The notes under the pieces: generated by a model
The model's database searches: none
What the model was told of the DNA's origin: nothing
The model's input: the letters and a program-made list of their open reading frames with translations, nothing else
Position numbers and translations under genes: made by a program
DNA from: an uncultured Clostridia bacterium
GTDB taxonomy: Bacteria; Bacillota; Clostridia; Oscillospirales; Acutalibacteraceae
DNA length: 41,457 nucleotides
Reading direction: 5' to 3'
Assembly (NCBI GenBank): GCA_947627055.1
Contig: CANQUS010000015.1
Coordinates: 1 to 41,457, forward strand
In this document: positions 23,101 to 31,187 of the stretch, piece after piece
Layout of the letters: each line of letters begins with the position of its first letter
Position numbering within the stretch: position 1 is the first letter of the stretch

Positions 23101-24041
23101 TATTTATTTCCTCCGTTTCCCTGAGTAAGGTCGATAAATACATCCTCAAGCGAAAGCTCCTCACGGTGCAGCATAAGGATAGGCATAGAGAGTGTCGCCA
23201 TGGTCTTGAACAGTGTGCGGCGAATATCCGCGCCCTCGCGGCATTCGATAGTGTATTCACCGCAGCCGCGTTCAGGCTCGCCGGTTTTTTTGACCTTGAC
23301 TACACCTGATATTTTCTTTATTGCGGAGAGAACAGCCTGCTCTCTGCCCTCGATCACGGCTATTAACTTATCGTCGGCAGCCTTTGACGTCATGGAATCT
23401 TTCATATCGTCCGCGACGATTTTACCGTTGTTTATAACGACGATCCTGTCGCAGGTCGCCTGAACCTCGGACAGAACGTGCGAGGACAGAATAACGGTAT
23501 GCTTTTTACCGAGGCGGCGTATGAGGTTTCGCATTTCTATTATCTGATTCGGATCAAGTCCGACTGTGGGTTCGTCGAGGATGATCACCGGCGGATCTCC
23601 GAGCAGCGCCTGAGCGAAGCCGACACGCTGGCGGTAGCCCTTTGAGAGGTGCTTTATGATCCTGTTGCCAACCTTATCTATTCCGACGAGCTTTGAGACC
23701 TCCTCGATATGCTCATCCCTGGGAAGTGTCAGCCTCTTGAGGTCAAACATAAAGCAAAGATACCCATATACGGTCATATCTCCGTAAAGAGGAGGTATCT
23801 CGGGAAGATAGCCTATTCTGGACTTTGCCTTGTGCGGTTCTTCAAGGATGTTAATACCGTCAATGAGAACCGTTCCGTCTGTCGCGGATATGTATCCCGT
23901 AATAATATTCATGGTCGTGGACTTTCCCGCGCCGTTGGGACCGAGAAATCCGAGGATCTCCCCATCCTTTACGGAAAAGCTCACATTGTCAAGCGCGGTC
24001 TGTCTGCCATAGCTTTTTACTAAATTTTTTACTTCGATCAT
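23100..24041 (-). CDS. ABC transporter ATP-binding protein (GldA-like)
   Basis: 313 residues. Walker A is GPNGAGKST (about 37-45), the Q-loop region is GYLPEIPPLYGDMTV, the signature is LSKGYRQRVG, Walker B is VIILDEPTVGLDP and the switch His is in SSHVLSEVQ. A C-terminal extension of about 90 residues follows. The true start is the ATG at 24041 (MIEVKNLVKSYG); the upstream part of the longer frame lies in the exonuclease gene and is not coding here. The next gene starts on its stop codon. It powers the GldF/GldG-like membrane parts. Confidence 0.93.
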   Translation of the reverse strand: MIEVKNLVKSYGRQTALDNVSFSVKDGEILGFLGPNGAGKSTTMNIITGYISATDGTVLIDGINILEEPHKAKSRIGYLPEIPPLYGDMTVYGYLCFMFDLKRLTLPRDEHIEEVSKLVGIDKVGNRIIKHLSKGYRQRVGFAQALLGDPPVIILDEPTVGLDPNQIIEMRNLIRRLGKKHTVILSSHVLSEVQATCDRIVVINNGKIVADDMKDSMTSKAADDKLIAVIEGREQAVLSAIKKISGVVKVKKTGEPERGCGEYTIECREGADIRRTLFKTMATLSMPILMLHREELSLEDVFIDLTQGNGGNK

Positions 24042-24069
24042 TCTGTTGTATGCCCCCTGTACAGTATGC

Positions 24070-24837
24070 TCAGGCGTTCCCGATAGAAAGCTCCATCGTA
24101 ACGGGACAGTGGTCACTGCCGAAAACATCAGAGAGGATGTCGGCATTAAGCAGTCTGTCCTTGAGCCTGTCTGATATTATAAAGTAGTCGATACGCCATC
24201 CCGCGTTGTTCTTGCGCGCGTTGAAGCGATACGACCACCAGCTGTATCTGCCTGTCGCGTCGGGATTAAGGTATCTGAACGTATCAATAAAACCCGCCGC
24301 GAGCAGCTCTGTCATTTTGCCTCGCTCCTCGTCGGAAAATCCGGCGTTGCCTCTGTTGGTTTTCGGGTTTTTGAGGTCTATTTCCTCGTGGGCGACGTTC
24401 ATATCTCCACACAGGATCACGGGCTTTCTCATGTCAAGCCCAACAAGATAGGCACGCAGATCATCCTCCCATTTCATGCGGTAGTCGATACGCTTCAAGC
24501 CATCTTGAGAGTTTGGGGCATATACATTGACGAGGTAGAAGTCCTCGTATTCGAGCGTTATCATTCTTCCCTCGTGTGAATGTTCGTCAATGTTCATGCC
24601 ATTATAATATACCGAGAGCGGCTCGTGCTTAGCAAACACAGCCGTACCCGAATAGCCCTTTTTATCCGCGCTGCACCAATATTGGTGATAGCCGTCAAGC
24701 TCGACCTGAGCCTGACCCTCCTGCATTTTCGTTTCTTGAATACATATAAAGTCGGGAACCTCGGCAAGTACAGACTCAACAAAGCTCTTTCCGAGGCACG
24801 CTCTCAATCCGTTTACATTCCACGATAAAAATTTCAT
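24070..24837 (-). CDS. xth: exodeoxyribonuclease III / AP endonuclease
   Basis: 255 residues, full length for the ExoA/Xth family, which cuts DNA at abasic sites and removes 3' blocks. Motifs in order: MKFLSWNVNGLRA (metal Asn7), CIQETKMQ (catalytic Glu), VNVYAPNSQ, CGDMNVAHEEIDL, the substrate Tyr/Trp region GRYSWWSYR, WRIDYFIIS and the final GSDHCPV with the catalytic His. It lies 28 nt ahead of the ABC ATPase gene and may share its transcript, although the functions do not seem related. A promoter is at 24938-24967. Confidence 0.97.
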   Translation of the reverse strand: MKFLSWNVNGLRACLGKSFVESVLAEVPDFICIQETKMQEGQAQVELDGYHQYWCSADKKGYSGTAVFAKHEPLSVYYNGMNIDEHSHEGRMITLEYEDFYLVNVYAPNSQDGLKRIDYRMKWEDDLRAYLVGLDMRKPVILCGDMNVAHEEIDLKNPKTNRGNAGFSDEERGKMTELLAAGFIDTFRYLNPDATGRYSWWSYRFNARKNNAGWRIDYFIISDRLKDRLLNADILSDVFGSDHCPVTMELSIGNA

Positions 24838-24937
24838 ACATTAACTCCGAATCACATTCACTGAAAACCGCATACGTCGATAACCGCAGTCCTCAGGAAC
24901 GTTTTTACTATTCTATAAAGGCGTTCACCTAAGCTAT

Positions 24938-24967
24938 ATTGTACCATAATATAACAGTCAATATCAA
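24938..24967 (-). promoter_or_regulatory. probable promoter of the exonuclease gene
   Basis: On the minus strand: TTGATA (24962-24967), 18 nt, TACAAT (24938-24943). It would start transcription about 90 nt before the ATG at 24837. Confidence 0.5.
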
Positions 24968-25003
24968 GGGAAATCCTGTGTTATATTGCACAGAAACCAA
25001 TGT

Positions 25004-25073
25004 CGGGGCTTTGCCCCGAACCCCATTTAGAGAACTTTTTGAAAAAAGTTCTCTAAAAACTCTCAAAAACTTC
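25004..25073 (-). repeat. dispersed inverted repeat, copy B
   Basis: Read on the minus strand, the 15-bp palindrome with TTTAGAGAAC (25026-25057) is followed by a single G-rich hairpin module (CGGGGC-AAA-GCCCCG, 25004-25018). This is the inverse copy of the element at 10200-10268, where the G-rich module is amplified sevenfold. Confidence 0.85.
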
Positions 25074-25090
25074 TAATTTTTCTAAAAAAT

Positions 25091-25120
25091 AAAGAAGTAA
25101 ACTGTTACATTTACTTCTTT
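25091..25120. terminator. symmetrical terminator-like hairpin
   Basis: AAAGAAGTAAA pairs perfectly with TTTACTTCTTT around an 8-nt loop, with A and T runs outside. It can act on both strands, although no plus-strand gene precedes it. Confidence 0.55.
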
Positions 25121-25140
25121 TTCGGAGGAGTGCTTCTGAC

Positions 25141-25240
25141 CGCAAGACGTGAGGGGCGAGAGAGGTGACGAGGAACTACGCGTCGAAGTGCCTCCGCCCG
25201 CAAGACGTGAGGGGCGAGAGAGGTGACGAGCAACTACGCG
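25141..25240. repeat. 42-bp direct repeat, two copies
   Basis: The 42-bp sequence starting CGCAAGACGTGAGGGGCGAG occurs at 25141-25182 and 25199-25240 with a single difference (GAGGAAC against GAGCAAC). The 16 nt between them include GTGCCTCCGCC, a motif also found at 37661 and 41192. No gene is here. Confidence 0.9.
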
Positions 25241-25277
25241 GCTTGCGTGTCCGACGGGGCGCAACGGTGGCGCTCGA

Positions 25278-25829
25278 TTATAGCATTTTTACATCGTTTC
25301 TTTTTGCGGATTCCGCCTCGAAAAATTCCTTCGGCGTAAGCCCCATGGAATTGGCTACAATGCTTTTAGGGAACATAACTAGCATCTGATTGTAAATAGA
25401 TACGTTCGCGTTGTACGCGCGCCGCGCCGCCTGGAGATGCTCCTCAACATCATATGCCGCCACCTGAAGCTGCTTGTAGGCCTGCGACGATAGAAGTATG
25501 GGATACTGCTCCGCAACAGCATTGATCCTGCCTATAGCTTCATTTATCGAATCGTTGAAGTTCTTGCGCTCCTGCATAGAACTCATTGAACGCATTTGTA
25601 CCGTGGATCCGATAAGCTCTGATTCGTGCTGCGCATAGCTTTTTGTGATGTCAAGCATTTTGGTGAGCGTGTCATATCTCTTGGTCAAGGCAATATCTAT
25701 CCCGGAGCTTGCCTCGTCGATCTTGACCTGCGTTGTGCGGAACTTGTTCTGCGCCGCGATCCACCATACCAGAATAATAACGATAAGCAAAATAATAATG
25801 ATCGCTGCTACTATAATGATCGTTTCCAT
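25278..25829 (-). CDS. LemA family protein
   Basis: 183 residues. One N-terminal membrane segment (residues about 3-26) is followed by a long helical-bundle domain with the LemA signatures VKIDEASSGIDIALTKRYDTLTKM and ARRAYNANVSIYNQMLVMFP, then the tail FFEAESAK. LemA proteins are membrane-anchored helical proteins of unclear function found in many Firmicutes. Here it is the last of a minus-strand run after two DUF3137-like proteins, a neighbour pairing seen in other genomes, which suggests they work together at the membrane. AAGGAG precedes the ATG. Confidence 0.93.
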   Translation of the reverse strand: METIIIVAAIIIILLIVIILVWWIAAQNKFRTTQVKIDEASSGIDIALTKRYDTLTKMLDITKSYAQHESELIGSTVQMRSMSSMQERKNFNDSINEAIGRINAVAEQYPILLSSQAYKQLQVAAYDVEEHLQAARRAYNANVSIYNQMLVMFPKSIVANSMGLTPKEFFEAESAKRNDVKML

Positions 25830-26005
25830 ACTATTTTCTCCTTATATATAAAATGTTTTCTGCCGATTGTGCCGTCGTATTTTTTCAGACTACACGGGAT
25901 TCATTCCTTTTGTCGATATATTGAGGAAATTATATATTAACTCAAACAGATAATAATTATCGTTTAGAATAATAATTTTTTTTCTTATTCTCTGACCGCG
26001 AGCCG

Positions 26006-27055
26006 TCACTGAATATACACGCTTTTGTCTATGTCTAGTATCTCAATAATACTGCTGACGAGGTCAAAATCATTTCGGAATCTTGCAATATCTCTGTTTG
26101 CGTCAAGATTTTGCCAGTTGGGTTCAAAAGCGGGACGTTTGTTGTTGATACCGATGTGCATAAAACCGTGCTTAAAGCAAACGACAACGTTAGAGCCTAT
26201 GTTCTGCTTTATGTATATCAGCTTCTCCATTACCTGCGGTGTCAGCAGATAGTACGCAAGCTGCTGATTATTGCTCTGGACCTCAAACATACTGTTGAAT
26301 ACTTGGTTTTCAAGCTTGACCGTCTCAAGCCCCTTGTGCTTTTTTACACAATAGAGATACCTTTTGTCCGCTACCGTTACCATGCCGGAAAACGCTTTCG
26401 GGTATTTTATTATTATCCACCTGCCGGCAAAGCATTGGTTCGAGTTAGAGTCCCCGAATAAGGTCAGCTCCGCCTGAACAAAGTATACGCCGTGATATTT
26501 CCCCGTAAGATAATCCGACGTCATACATGTGCCGATATCTCTGTACATATCGGTATCCATAACGACATTAAATGGTATGCCGAAATGCGGTTCGTACAAA
26601 ACATCCTCAACGACAGGGAAAACCGCCTCGTTTACAATATAATCTTTATAGTCAAACTCGGTGTAGCCGTTTTTGTTTTTCTTAACCAGAGAATTGCAAA
26701 TATGTACAACGATCAATACCACAGGCATTGAGATGATCAGTAATAACAAATTATGAATAATGTATCCCAAAATTCCGCACAGCAAAAACACAAGCAATAT
26801 TGTGGCGCATACATTTTTAATACGCTTGATTCGTGCCAGATCCTCCATTACCCTTGGGATATTCATAGTCTTTTTGGGTACGGGTCTGCGCTTGAGAAAC
26901 CTTAAAAATCCGAGGAACGGATTGCCCGTTTTGTTAAAAAATACATACGCTGGCGCGGCACGCTCATTCTTGAGTCTTTCAGAGTGGTTAAGCTCATTAA
27001 ACGGTGTATCGTAGTCGAGTGAATACGATAATGCACTCCAGTTGATTTTGTTCAT
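26006..27055 (-). CDS. DUF3137-like membrane protein (paralogue 1)
   Basis: 349 residues. Two adjacent membrane segments (about 84-120) separate a short N-terminal part, with the motif TGNPFLGFLRFLKRRPVPKK, from a soluble C-terminal domain of about 230 residues with FAGRWIIIKYPKAFSGMVTVADK and the late QLAYYLLTPQVMEKL. The domain fits DUF3137. It is clearly paralogous to the protein encoded directly upstream (27155-28204): the same motifs occur in the same places. AAGGAG lies 6 nt before the ATG. LemA follows. The function is unknown. Confidence 0.8.
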   Translation of the reverse strand: MNKINWSALSYSLDYDTPFNELNHSERLKNERAAPAYVFFNKTGNPFLGFLRFLKRRPVPKKTMNIPRVMEDLARIKRIKNVCATILLVFLLCGILGYIIHNLLLLIISMPVVLIVVHICNSLVKKNKNGYTEFDYKDYIVNEAVFPVVEDVLYEPHFGIPFNVVMDTDMYRDIGTCMTSDYLTGKYHGVYFVQAELTLFGDSNSNQCFAGRWIIIKYPKAFSGMVTVADKRYLYCVKKHKGLETVKLENQVFNSMFEVQSNNQQLAYYLLTPQVMEKLIYIKQNIGSNVVVCFKHGFMHIGINNKRPAFEPNWQNLDANRDIARFRNDFDLVSSIIEILDIDKSVYIQ

Positions 27056-27154
27056 ATAAATCTCCTTGTGTCTGCTCTCTGCCGTCGTTTATCATGGGGA
27101 TAAGTCACTGGCGTGTTTTGAAATAATTCCTTAGCAGAATAAACTTGTCAACTA

Positions 27155-28204
27155 TCATTGGTTATACACGCTTTTATCAATATCAAGAATTTCTATTATA
27201 CCTCTTACAAGGTTGAACTCATTCCTGAACTTTTCTATATCACTGTACAGGTCAAGCTTATTATAATCAGGTTCAAAAGTGTTTTGATAGTTGTTAATAC
27301 CTATATGGAGATAACCGTTTTTAAAGCAGACTACAACCTGCCCGCGGGCGTACTGCTTGATATACATTATTCGCTCCATGAGCTGCGGAGTGAGAAGATA
27401 ATAGGCTAGGTGCTGACTGCTGCTCTCGACAGCAAACAGGCTGTTAAAGGACTCGTTTTCCATACTGACATACTCAAGTCCCTTAGCCTTCCTTATACGG
27501 TTCATATAATCCCTATCCACAGCCGTGACAGTTCCGGAAAACCCTTTTGGATATTTGACTGCGATCCATTTTCCGCGAAAATATATAATTGTACTATCGT
27601 CGCTCTTATACTCTATTCTCATATCCGCCTGAGCAAAATAAACATTGCGGTATTTTCCCGTAACAAGATCCTCTGTGCTGTATCTGTTGCCCATGCGAAC
27701 GACATTTAAATCCTTTACGACACTGTAAGGTATGCCGAAATTCGGCTCATAGACGATCTCATCGACAAACGGAGCTATAGACTGTTCTATAACATACGCT
27801 TTATAATCATTTACCGTATATCCGTGAGTAGTTTTACTTGTTTTAGTTTTAAAAAAAATGATTACGATAGCTATAGAAGCAGCAAGAACTGCAATACCGC
27901 CATTAAAAGCGCTTAAAATACACGCCGCGAAAATTACTATTATTACTCCAAACATACGCGTAAACATATTTGTTTTTTTGGTATTGGCGATCTCTCGGAG
28001 ATCAGCCATCAGCCTTTGCGGGTCGACCTGTTTTTTGGCTACAGGTATTCGTCTTAAAAAGCGCATAAAGCCGAGAAAAGGATTGCCTGTATTGTAGAAA
28101 AACGCTTCAGGCGGAGCGTTTCTTTCGGCTGCCTTTCTTGCATTTATGTTTACTTCATTATATGGATCGTTGTCAGACTGCTGCCTGTTATAAATATATG
28201 CCAA
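27155..28204 (-). CDS. DUF3137-like membrane protein (paralogue 2), TTG start
   Basis: 349 residues when started at the TTG at 28204. This start is preferred because GGAG lies 8 nt before it and the length then equals that of paralogue 1; the frame is open to another TTG at 28219, but that codon lies at the ribosome site. Shared motifs are TGNPFLGFMRFLRRIPVAKK, two membrane segments (about 85-120), FRGKWIAVKYPKGFSGTVTAVD, QHLAYYLLTPQLMERIMYIKQ and the end FRNEFNLVRGIIEILDIDKSV. The two copies are well diverged in the N-terminal 30 residues, so the duplication is old. Confidence 0.8.
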   Translation of the reverse strand: MAYIYNRQQSDNDPYNEVNINARKAAERNAPPEAFFYNTGNPFLGFMRFLRRIPVAKKQVDPQRLMADLREIANTKKTNMFTRMFGVIIVIFAACILSAFNGGIAVLAASIAIVIIFFKTKTSKTTHGYTVNDYKAYVIEQSIAPFVDEIVYEPNFGIPYSVVKDLNVVRMGNRYSTEDLVTGKYRNVYFAQADMRIEYKSDDSTIIYFRGKWIAVKYPKGFSGTVTAVDRDYMNRIRKAKGLEYVSMENESFNSLFAVESSSQHLAYYLLTPQLMERIMYIKQYARGQVVVCFKNGYLHIGINNYQNTFEPDYNKLDLYSDIEKFRNEFNLVRGIIEILDIDKSVYNQ

Positions 28205-28253
28205 ATCTGTATTCTCCAATAATATATTTTATTGAATTATAAAGCAATATTTC

Positions 28254-28291
28254 CGCTTAATAATTTCATAAATGAATTAAGCGCTTTTTTA
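28254..28291. other. hairpin upstream of DUF3137 paralogue 2
   Basis: CGCTTAAT pairs with ATTAAGCG around a loop of about 14 nt, followed by CTTTTTTAT on the plus strand. No plus-strand gene precedes it, so its role is unclear. It lies in the predicted leader of the minus-strand gene. Apart from this and the terminator at 28492-28517, the gap 28220-28537 holds nothing I recognise. Confidence 0.4.
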
Positions 28292-28491
28292 TATAAAATT
28301 TTGCGGTCAAGCAACGGAAGTAATAAGCTTTACACATCTTTTAAAATTTTTTGTGTCGCTCCAACACTGTTTTGCATAAACTGCTTGTATACAGTTGTTT
28401 TGCGGAGCTGAGCTGCTTCTGATTTTTCTCGTGCAAGGTGCATCTCGCGCAAAACCGGGCATTCCGCATCATTGACGAGCGCGGCAGCAAT

Positions 28492-28517
28492 AAAAAAAGC
28501 CCCGAAAACGGAGCTTT
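28492..28517 (-). terminator. terminator of the G5/3D wall-protein gene
   Basis: On the minus strand AAAGCTCCG pairs with CGGGGCTTT (one mismatch) around a TTTT loop, followed by TTTTTTTAT. It lies 20 nt after the stop codon. Confidence 0.9.
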
Positions 28518-28537
28518 AGATGATTTATTTGATTTGC

Positions 28538-29851
28538 TTAACGAACGTAGGAATTATCTCCCTCTTCAATAACATATACTGTAACATCTCTTCTGCCGAA
28601 CTGTGAGCATTCGTCAAATGTATCATAGTAAAGGTCAACAATAGCAGTTCCGGCAAAGAGAGCTCCGCCTGTATCAGCGGCGGTAGCATAGCCGTAGCAT
28701 ACCTGTCCGTCGTTAGATACTATATAGAGCTTAGAGCCGAGAGGAATAACATTTGAGTTGACCGCGACATTTCCGACCTGCGCGGGTCTGCCCGACGCTG
28801 TAAGTGAGCCTGCGGGAGCATAGTAAGCAGTCCCCGAGCCTGTGTATGAACGAAGATATGTTACCGTGTTGCCGTTCATATCTACGAATGTATTTGTCGC
28901 CGTATCGGAAGAGAACGATCCCGAATCCTCACGATTCTTTTCAAAATAATTTGTGGACGAAGTAACGGTCGTTTCAGGTCTTTTAGCCGTACCGACGAGA
29001 ACGACCTTGTTTACAGCCTTCTTAGTCGTTTTTTTAGAGATAACATCAGCGCTTGTGAGCTTGCCGTTTACATATGTGAGCTTTGAGGTTATCAGCTTCT
29101 CGCCCTCTTTGCCCTCTGTCTGAACCTGAGTTTCACCCGCGTAGAGATCATCGGTCTTTTTCTCAACGGTCTTATAGTCGATAGACTGTGCTGTATGTGT
29201 TGTTTTGTAAGTAACTCTGTCTATCTTGAACTTGAGATCATCCTTAACTCTGCTGTCGAGATCAACGCTGACCTTATCGTTTGCGGTGAGCTTTATGCCG
29301 AGGAACTCGAGAGCTTCGCCTACTGTTCCCTCGGGAACGTCATTGGAGGTTGTTTTTCCGCCGTCACTGATGGAAATATTATACCAACGCTCAACTTTTA
29401 TCTTCATATCAGGCTCAAGAAGTGTTCCAGCCGCCGGAGTAACAGAGTCAGTTTTTCCGATCTTAACGCCCGCCGCCTTGAGCGCGTCGGCGACCGTACC
29501 CTCGTTAAATTTTACGCTTTTGACGTCGCCGTCAGCCTCGAGGTCAACATTAAACGCCCTCATAATAGAAACCTCATAGCCGCTGCCGCTGTTTTCGGTA
29601 ACGACCACCTTATCGTTTTTGCCGAGCTCTATGCCCGCCTGTGAAAGTATAGCGTCCTGACTGAGGTTCATAGTATTTATAACGGTCGTATTTTCACCAT
29701 CGGTAATTTTAACAGTCTTAGTGAGAGCTGTGATAGAAAGAGCCGCCGAAAGACACATAGCGCCCATAACCGAAAAGACAACGGTCTTGTAAACGTTGCG
29801 GGCAACTTTCTTTTCTCTCTTTGCCACATATTTCTTCTTGGGTAATTCCAT
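28538..29851 (-). CDS. YabE-like cell-wall protein with DUF348, G5 and 3D domains
   Basis: 437 residues. A short positively charged N terminus is followed by one membrane segment (about 23-48). Then come DUF348-like ubiquitin-fold repeats (EGTVADALKAAGVKIGKTDSVTP, EGTVGEALEFLGIKLTANDKVS), a G5-like region (TAQSIDYKTVEKKTDDLYAGETQVQTEG) and a C-terminal 3D domain (GTAYYAPAGSLTASGRPAQVGN, ATAADTGG, AIVDLYYD), which carries the three Asp residues of the MltA-like fold. Such proteins are Rpf/YabE-like putative peptidoglycan-cleaving enzymes. AAGGAG precedes the ATG, the promoter is a perfect match (29922-29950), and the gene has its own terminator, so it is monocistronic. Confidence 0.92.
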   Translation of the reverse strand: MELPKKKYVAKREKKVARNVYKTVVFSVMGAMCLSAALSITALTKTVKITDGENTTVINTMNLSQDAILSQAGIELGKNDKVVVTENSGSGYEVSIMRAFNVDLEADGDVKSVKFNEGTVADALKAAGVKIGKTDSVTPAAGTLLEPDMKIKVERWYNISISDGGKTTSNDVPEGTVGEALEFLGIKLTANDKVSVDLDSRVKDDLKFKIDRVTYKTTHTAQSIDYKTVEKKTDDLYAGETQVQTEGKEGEKLITSKLTYVNGKLTSADVISKKTTKKAVNKVVLVGTAKRPETTVTSSTNYFEKNREDSGSFSSDTATNTFVDMNGNTVTYLRSYTGSGTAYYAPAGSLTASGRPAQVGNVAVNSNVIPLGSKLYIVSNDGQVCYGYATAADTGGALFAGTAIVDLYYDTFDECSQFGRRDVTVYVIEEGDNSYVR

Positions 29852-29921
29852 TATGTAATCTCCTTACGACTGTCCATTGACCGCGCTTGAGTGCGGCAGG
29901 ACAACTTTAGTTGATGTGGCT

Positions 29922-29950
29922 ATTATAGTCTTTGTATTTAATTATGTCAA
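29922..29950 (-). promoter_or_regulatory. consensus promoter of the wall-protein gene
   Basis: On the minus strand: TTGACA (29945-29950), 17 nt, TATAAT (29922-29927). The leader of about 65 nt contains a hairpin (TGTCC and CCGC paired with GCGG and GGACA, about 29870-29912). It is too short for a cyclic-di-AMP riboswitch, which often controls such genes. Confidence 0.85.
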
Positions 29951-30456
29951 ACAAGGTTATTTATGTTTTTTGTGTACTTTGCCCAAAAATCCGAACACAC
30001 ATTCGATAGAATCAAGTCGATTACAACGATATAATTCTTAATAAGAAAATTGTGCGAAAAGTTTCTGTGCAATTTTGCAGAATTTTAATAGTTACAAATA
30101 GGTTACAACAAATTACGTGTGACTTGCTGTTCCTCATGACTCCGCGCTCACTCTGTCACAGTATGAGCATAAAGGAAAAATCGCATAGTTATCGACTTTT
30201 CGGGTGATCTTCAAGCGAGCATCGGACTTTGCGTTTTCAGAAATTACTCATTTTAAGCTTCGCATGGTTTTTTGAAATATTTACCAAATTGGTGTTAAAA
30301 TTTTAACCGAAGTTTTGTTTGACGAAATGCTTAAAAGTCGTAAAAATACAGCTTTCATGAAAAATTTATTTGATTTTTTTCGCGTATATAACTCATAAAA
30401 AAGAAATTTTTAATTTATTTGTAATCTTTTGTAACCTTATTAAAAATTTACTCCTT
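29951..30456. other. AT-rich gap with no gene seen
   Basis: About 500 bp without a supported open frame. It holds three GTTACAA-type words (near 30090-30110 and 30430) and long A/T runs, but no hairpin or RNA gene that I can support. It contains no clear terminator for the minus-strand gene ending at 30457. Confidence 0.5.
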
Positions 30457-30900
30457 TTATTTTTTCTTCGCTATACAGAGGGCTATATCGAAAAACGGCA
30501 CTATATTATCCTCCTTGCCATTTTTGAGACGTTTATATACCTTTGTTGCGGGCGAGACGTTGGTTTTCTCATCCTTTATGAGTATCGGAACGCCGTCTGC
30601 CTCGACCCAGCGAAAGCCCGCGCGCTTTAAACCGGTCGCCAAAAGCACCTCGCCAAGGTATGCTCCGAAGGCGAGTGCCAATTCCCAAGTTTCACTGTCG
30701 CTCAAGTTTACCTTTTTTGCAGCATTCTCATAATATTTTAGAACGACCTCTAGCTCCTCTACGCTTTCACGTTTATAATCAAAGTCATATTTAAGCTGCT
30801 TTGCATATACGACCGCTTTTTCAGCAAGGGCTTTCATTTTTATCTCTGTATCGTTATCTTTATATCTGTTTCCGCGTTCAAAAAAGCTTAAAATACTCAC
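30457..30900 (-). CDS. conserved-looking protein of unknown function, GTG start
   Basis: 147 residues, soluble, no signal peptide. The N-terminal half is helical (MKALAEKAVVYAKQLKYDFDYKRESVEELE...). A central motif reads LALAFGAYLGEVLLATGLKRAGFRWVEADG, followed by NVSPATKVYKRLKNGKEDNIVPFFD. The pattern of a YLGEVL helix, a Trp and a P-x-x-x-VYKRL-x-NG segment looks like a conserved family resembling DUF3806-type proteins, but I cannot name it. The start is GTG with AAAGGAG 9-10 nt upstream. Its leader (30967-31032) shares an RNA element with the CDF transporter leader, which might hint at a common signal. Confidence 0.65.
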   Translation of the reverse strand: MSILSFFERGNRYKDNDTEIKMKALAEKAVVYAKQLKYDFDYKRESVEELEVVLKYYENAAKKVNLSDSETWELALAFGAYLGEVLLATGLKRAGFRWVEADGVPILIKDEKTNVSPATKVYKRLKNGKEDNIVPFFDIALCIAKKK

Positions 30901-30966
30901 CGCTGCGCTCTCCTTTCATTCAATGCGGCAAGCGCAGCGTAAGCCGCGTGGGTAATAAGCAGGGAA

Positions 30967-31032
30967 GCCTTTCCCCTGTTTATTACTGTAATGATTCCGC
31001 CTGACAGGAGGAGCCATCTTGCCAAAGTTATA
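30967..31032 (-). promoter_or_regulatory. structured leader element, second copy
   Basis: On the minus strand it reads ATAACTTTGGCAAGAT, a hairpin (TCC-CCT paired with AGG-GGA with one mismatch, GTC loop) containing TCAGGCGG, then ATCATT and CAGGGGAAAGGC. It lies about 67 nt before the GTG at 30900. The blocks CTTTGGCA-GA, TCAGGCGG, TCATT and GGGAAAG, and a downstream CTTATT, occur in the same order in the leader at 2574-2637. A further long hairpin here pairs GTAATAA-CAGGG with CCCTG-TTATTAC. Confidence 0.5.
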
Positions 31033-31123
31033 TATCGACACAGTAAATCATATATCGCGTTTTTTCTATTTTATCACATAGTTATTACAAAATAAAGGCA
31101 ATAAACGCTTTAATTTTTAAAAC

Positions 31124-31150
31124 AAAAAATAAGGAGCGAAAAATCGCCCC
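31124..31150 (-). terminator. terminator of the 71-residue protein gene
   Basis: On the minus strand GGGGCGA pairs with TCGCTCC (one G-U) around a TTTT loop, followed by TTATTTTTT. It lies about 38 nt after the stop codon. Confidence 0.85.
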
Positions 31151-31187
31151 AAATCTGCAACAGTTTATATAAAGATAAAGTGAAGCC

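Noticed and set aside
20724-24041. Gliding-motility operon
   Set aside because: Only the ABC part is present; no other gliding genes, and such ABC sets occur in non-gliding Firmicutes.
29852-29950. cyclic-di-AMP riboswitch before the G5/3D wall protein
   Set aside because: The leader is about 65 nt and lacks the conserved blocks of that RNA.
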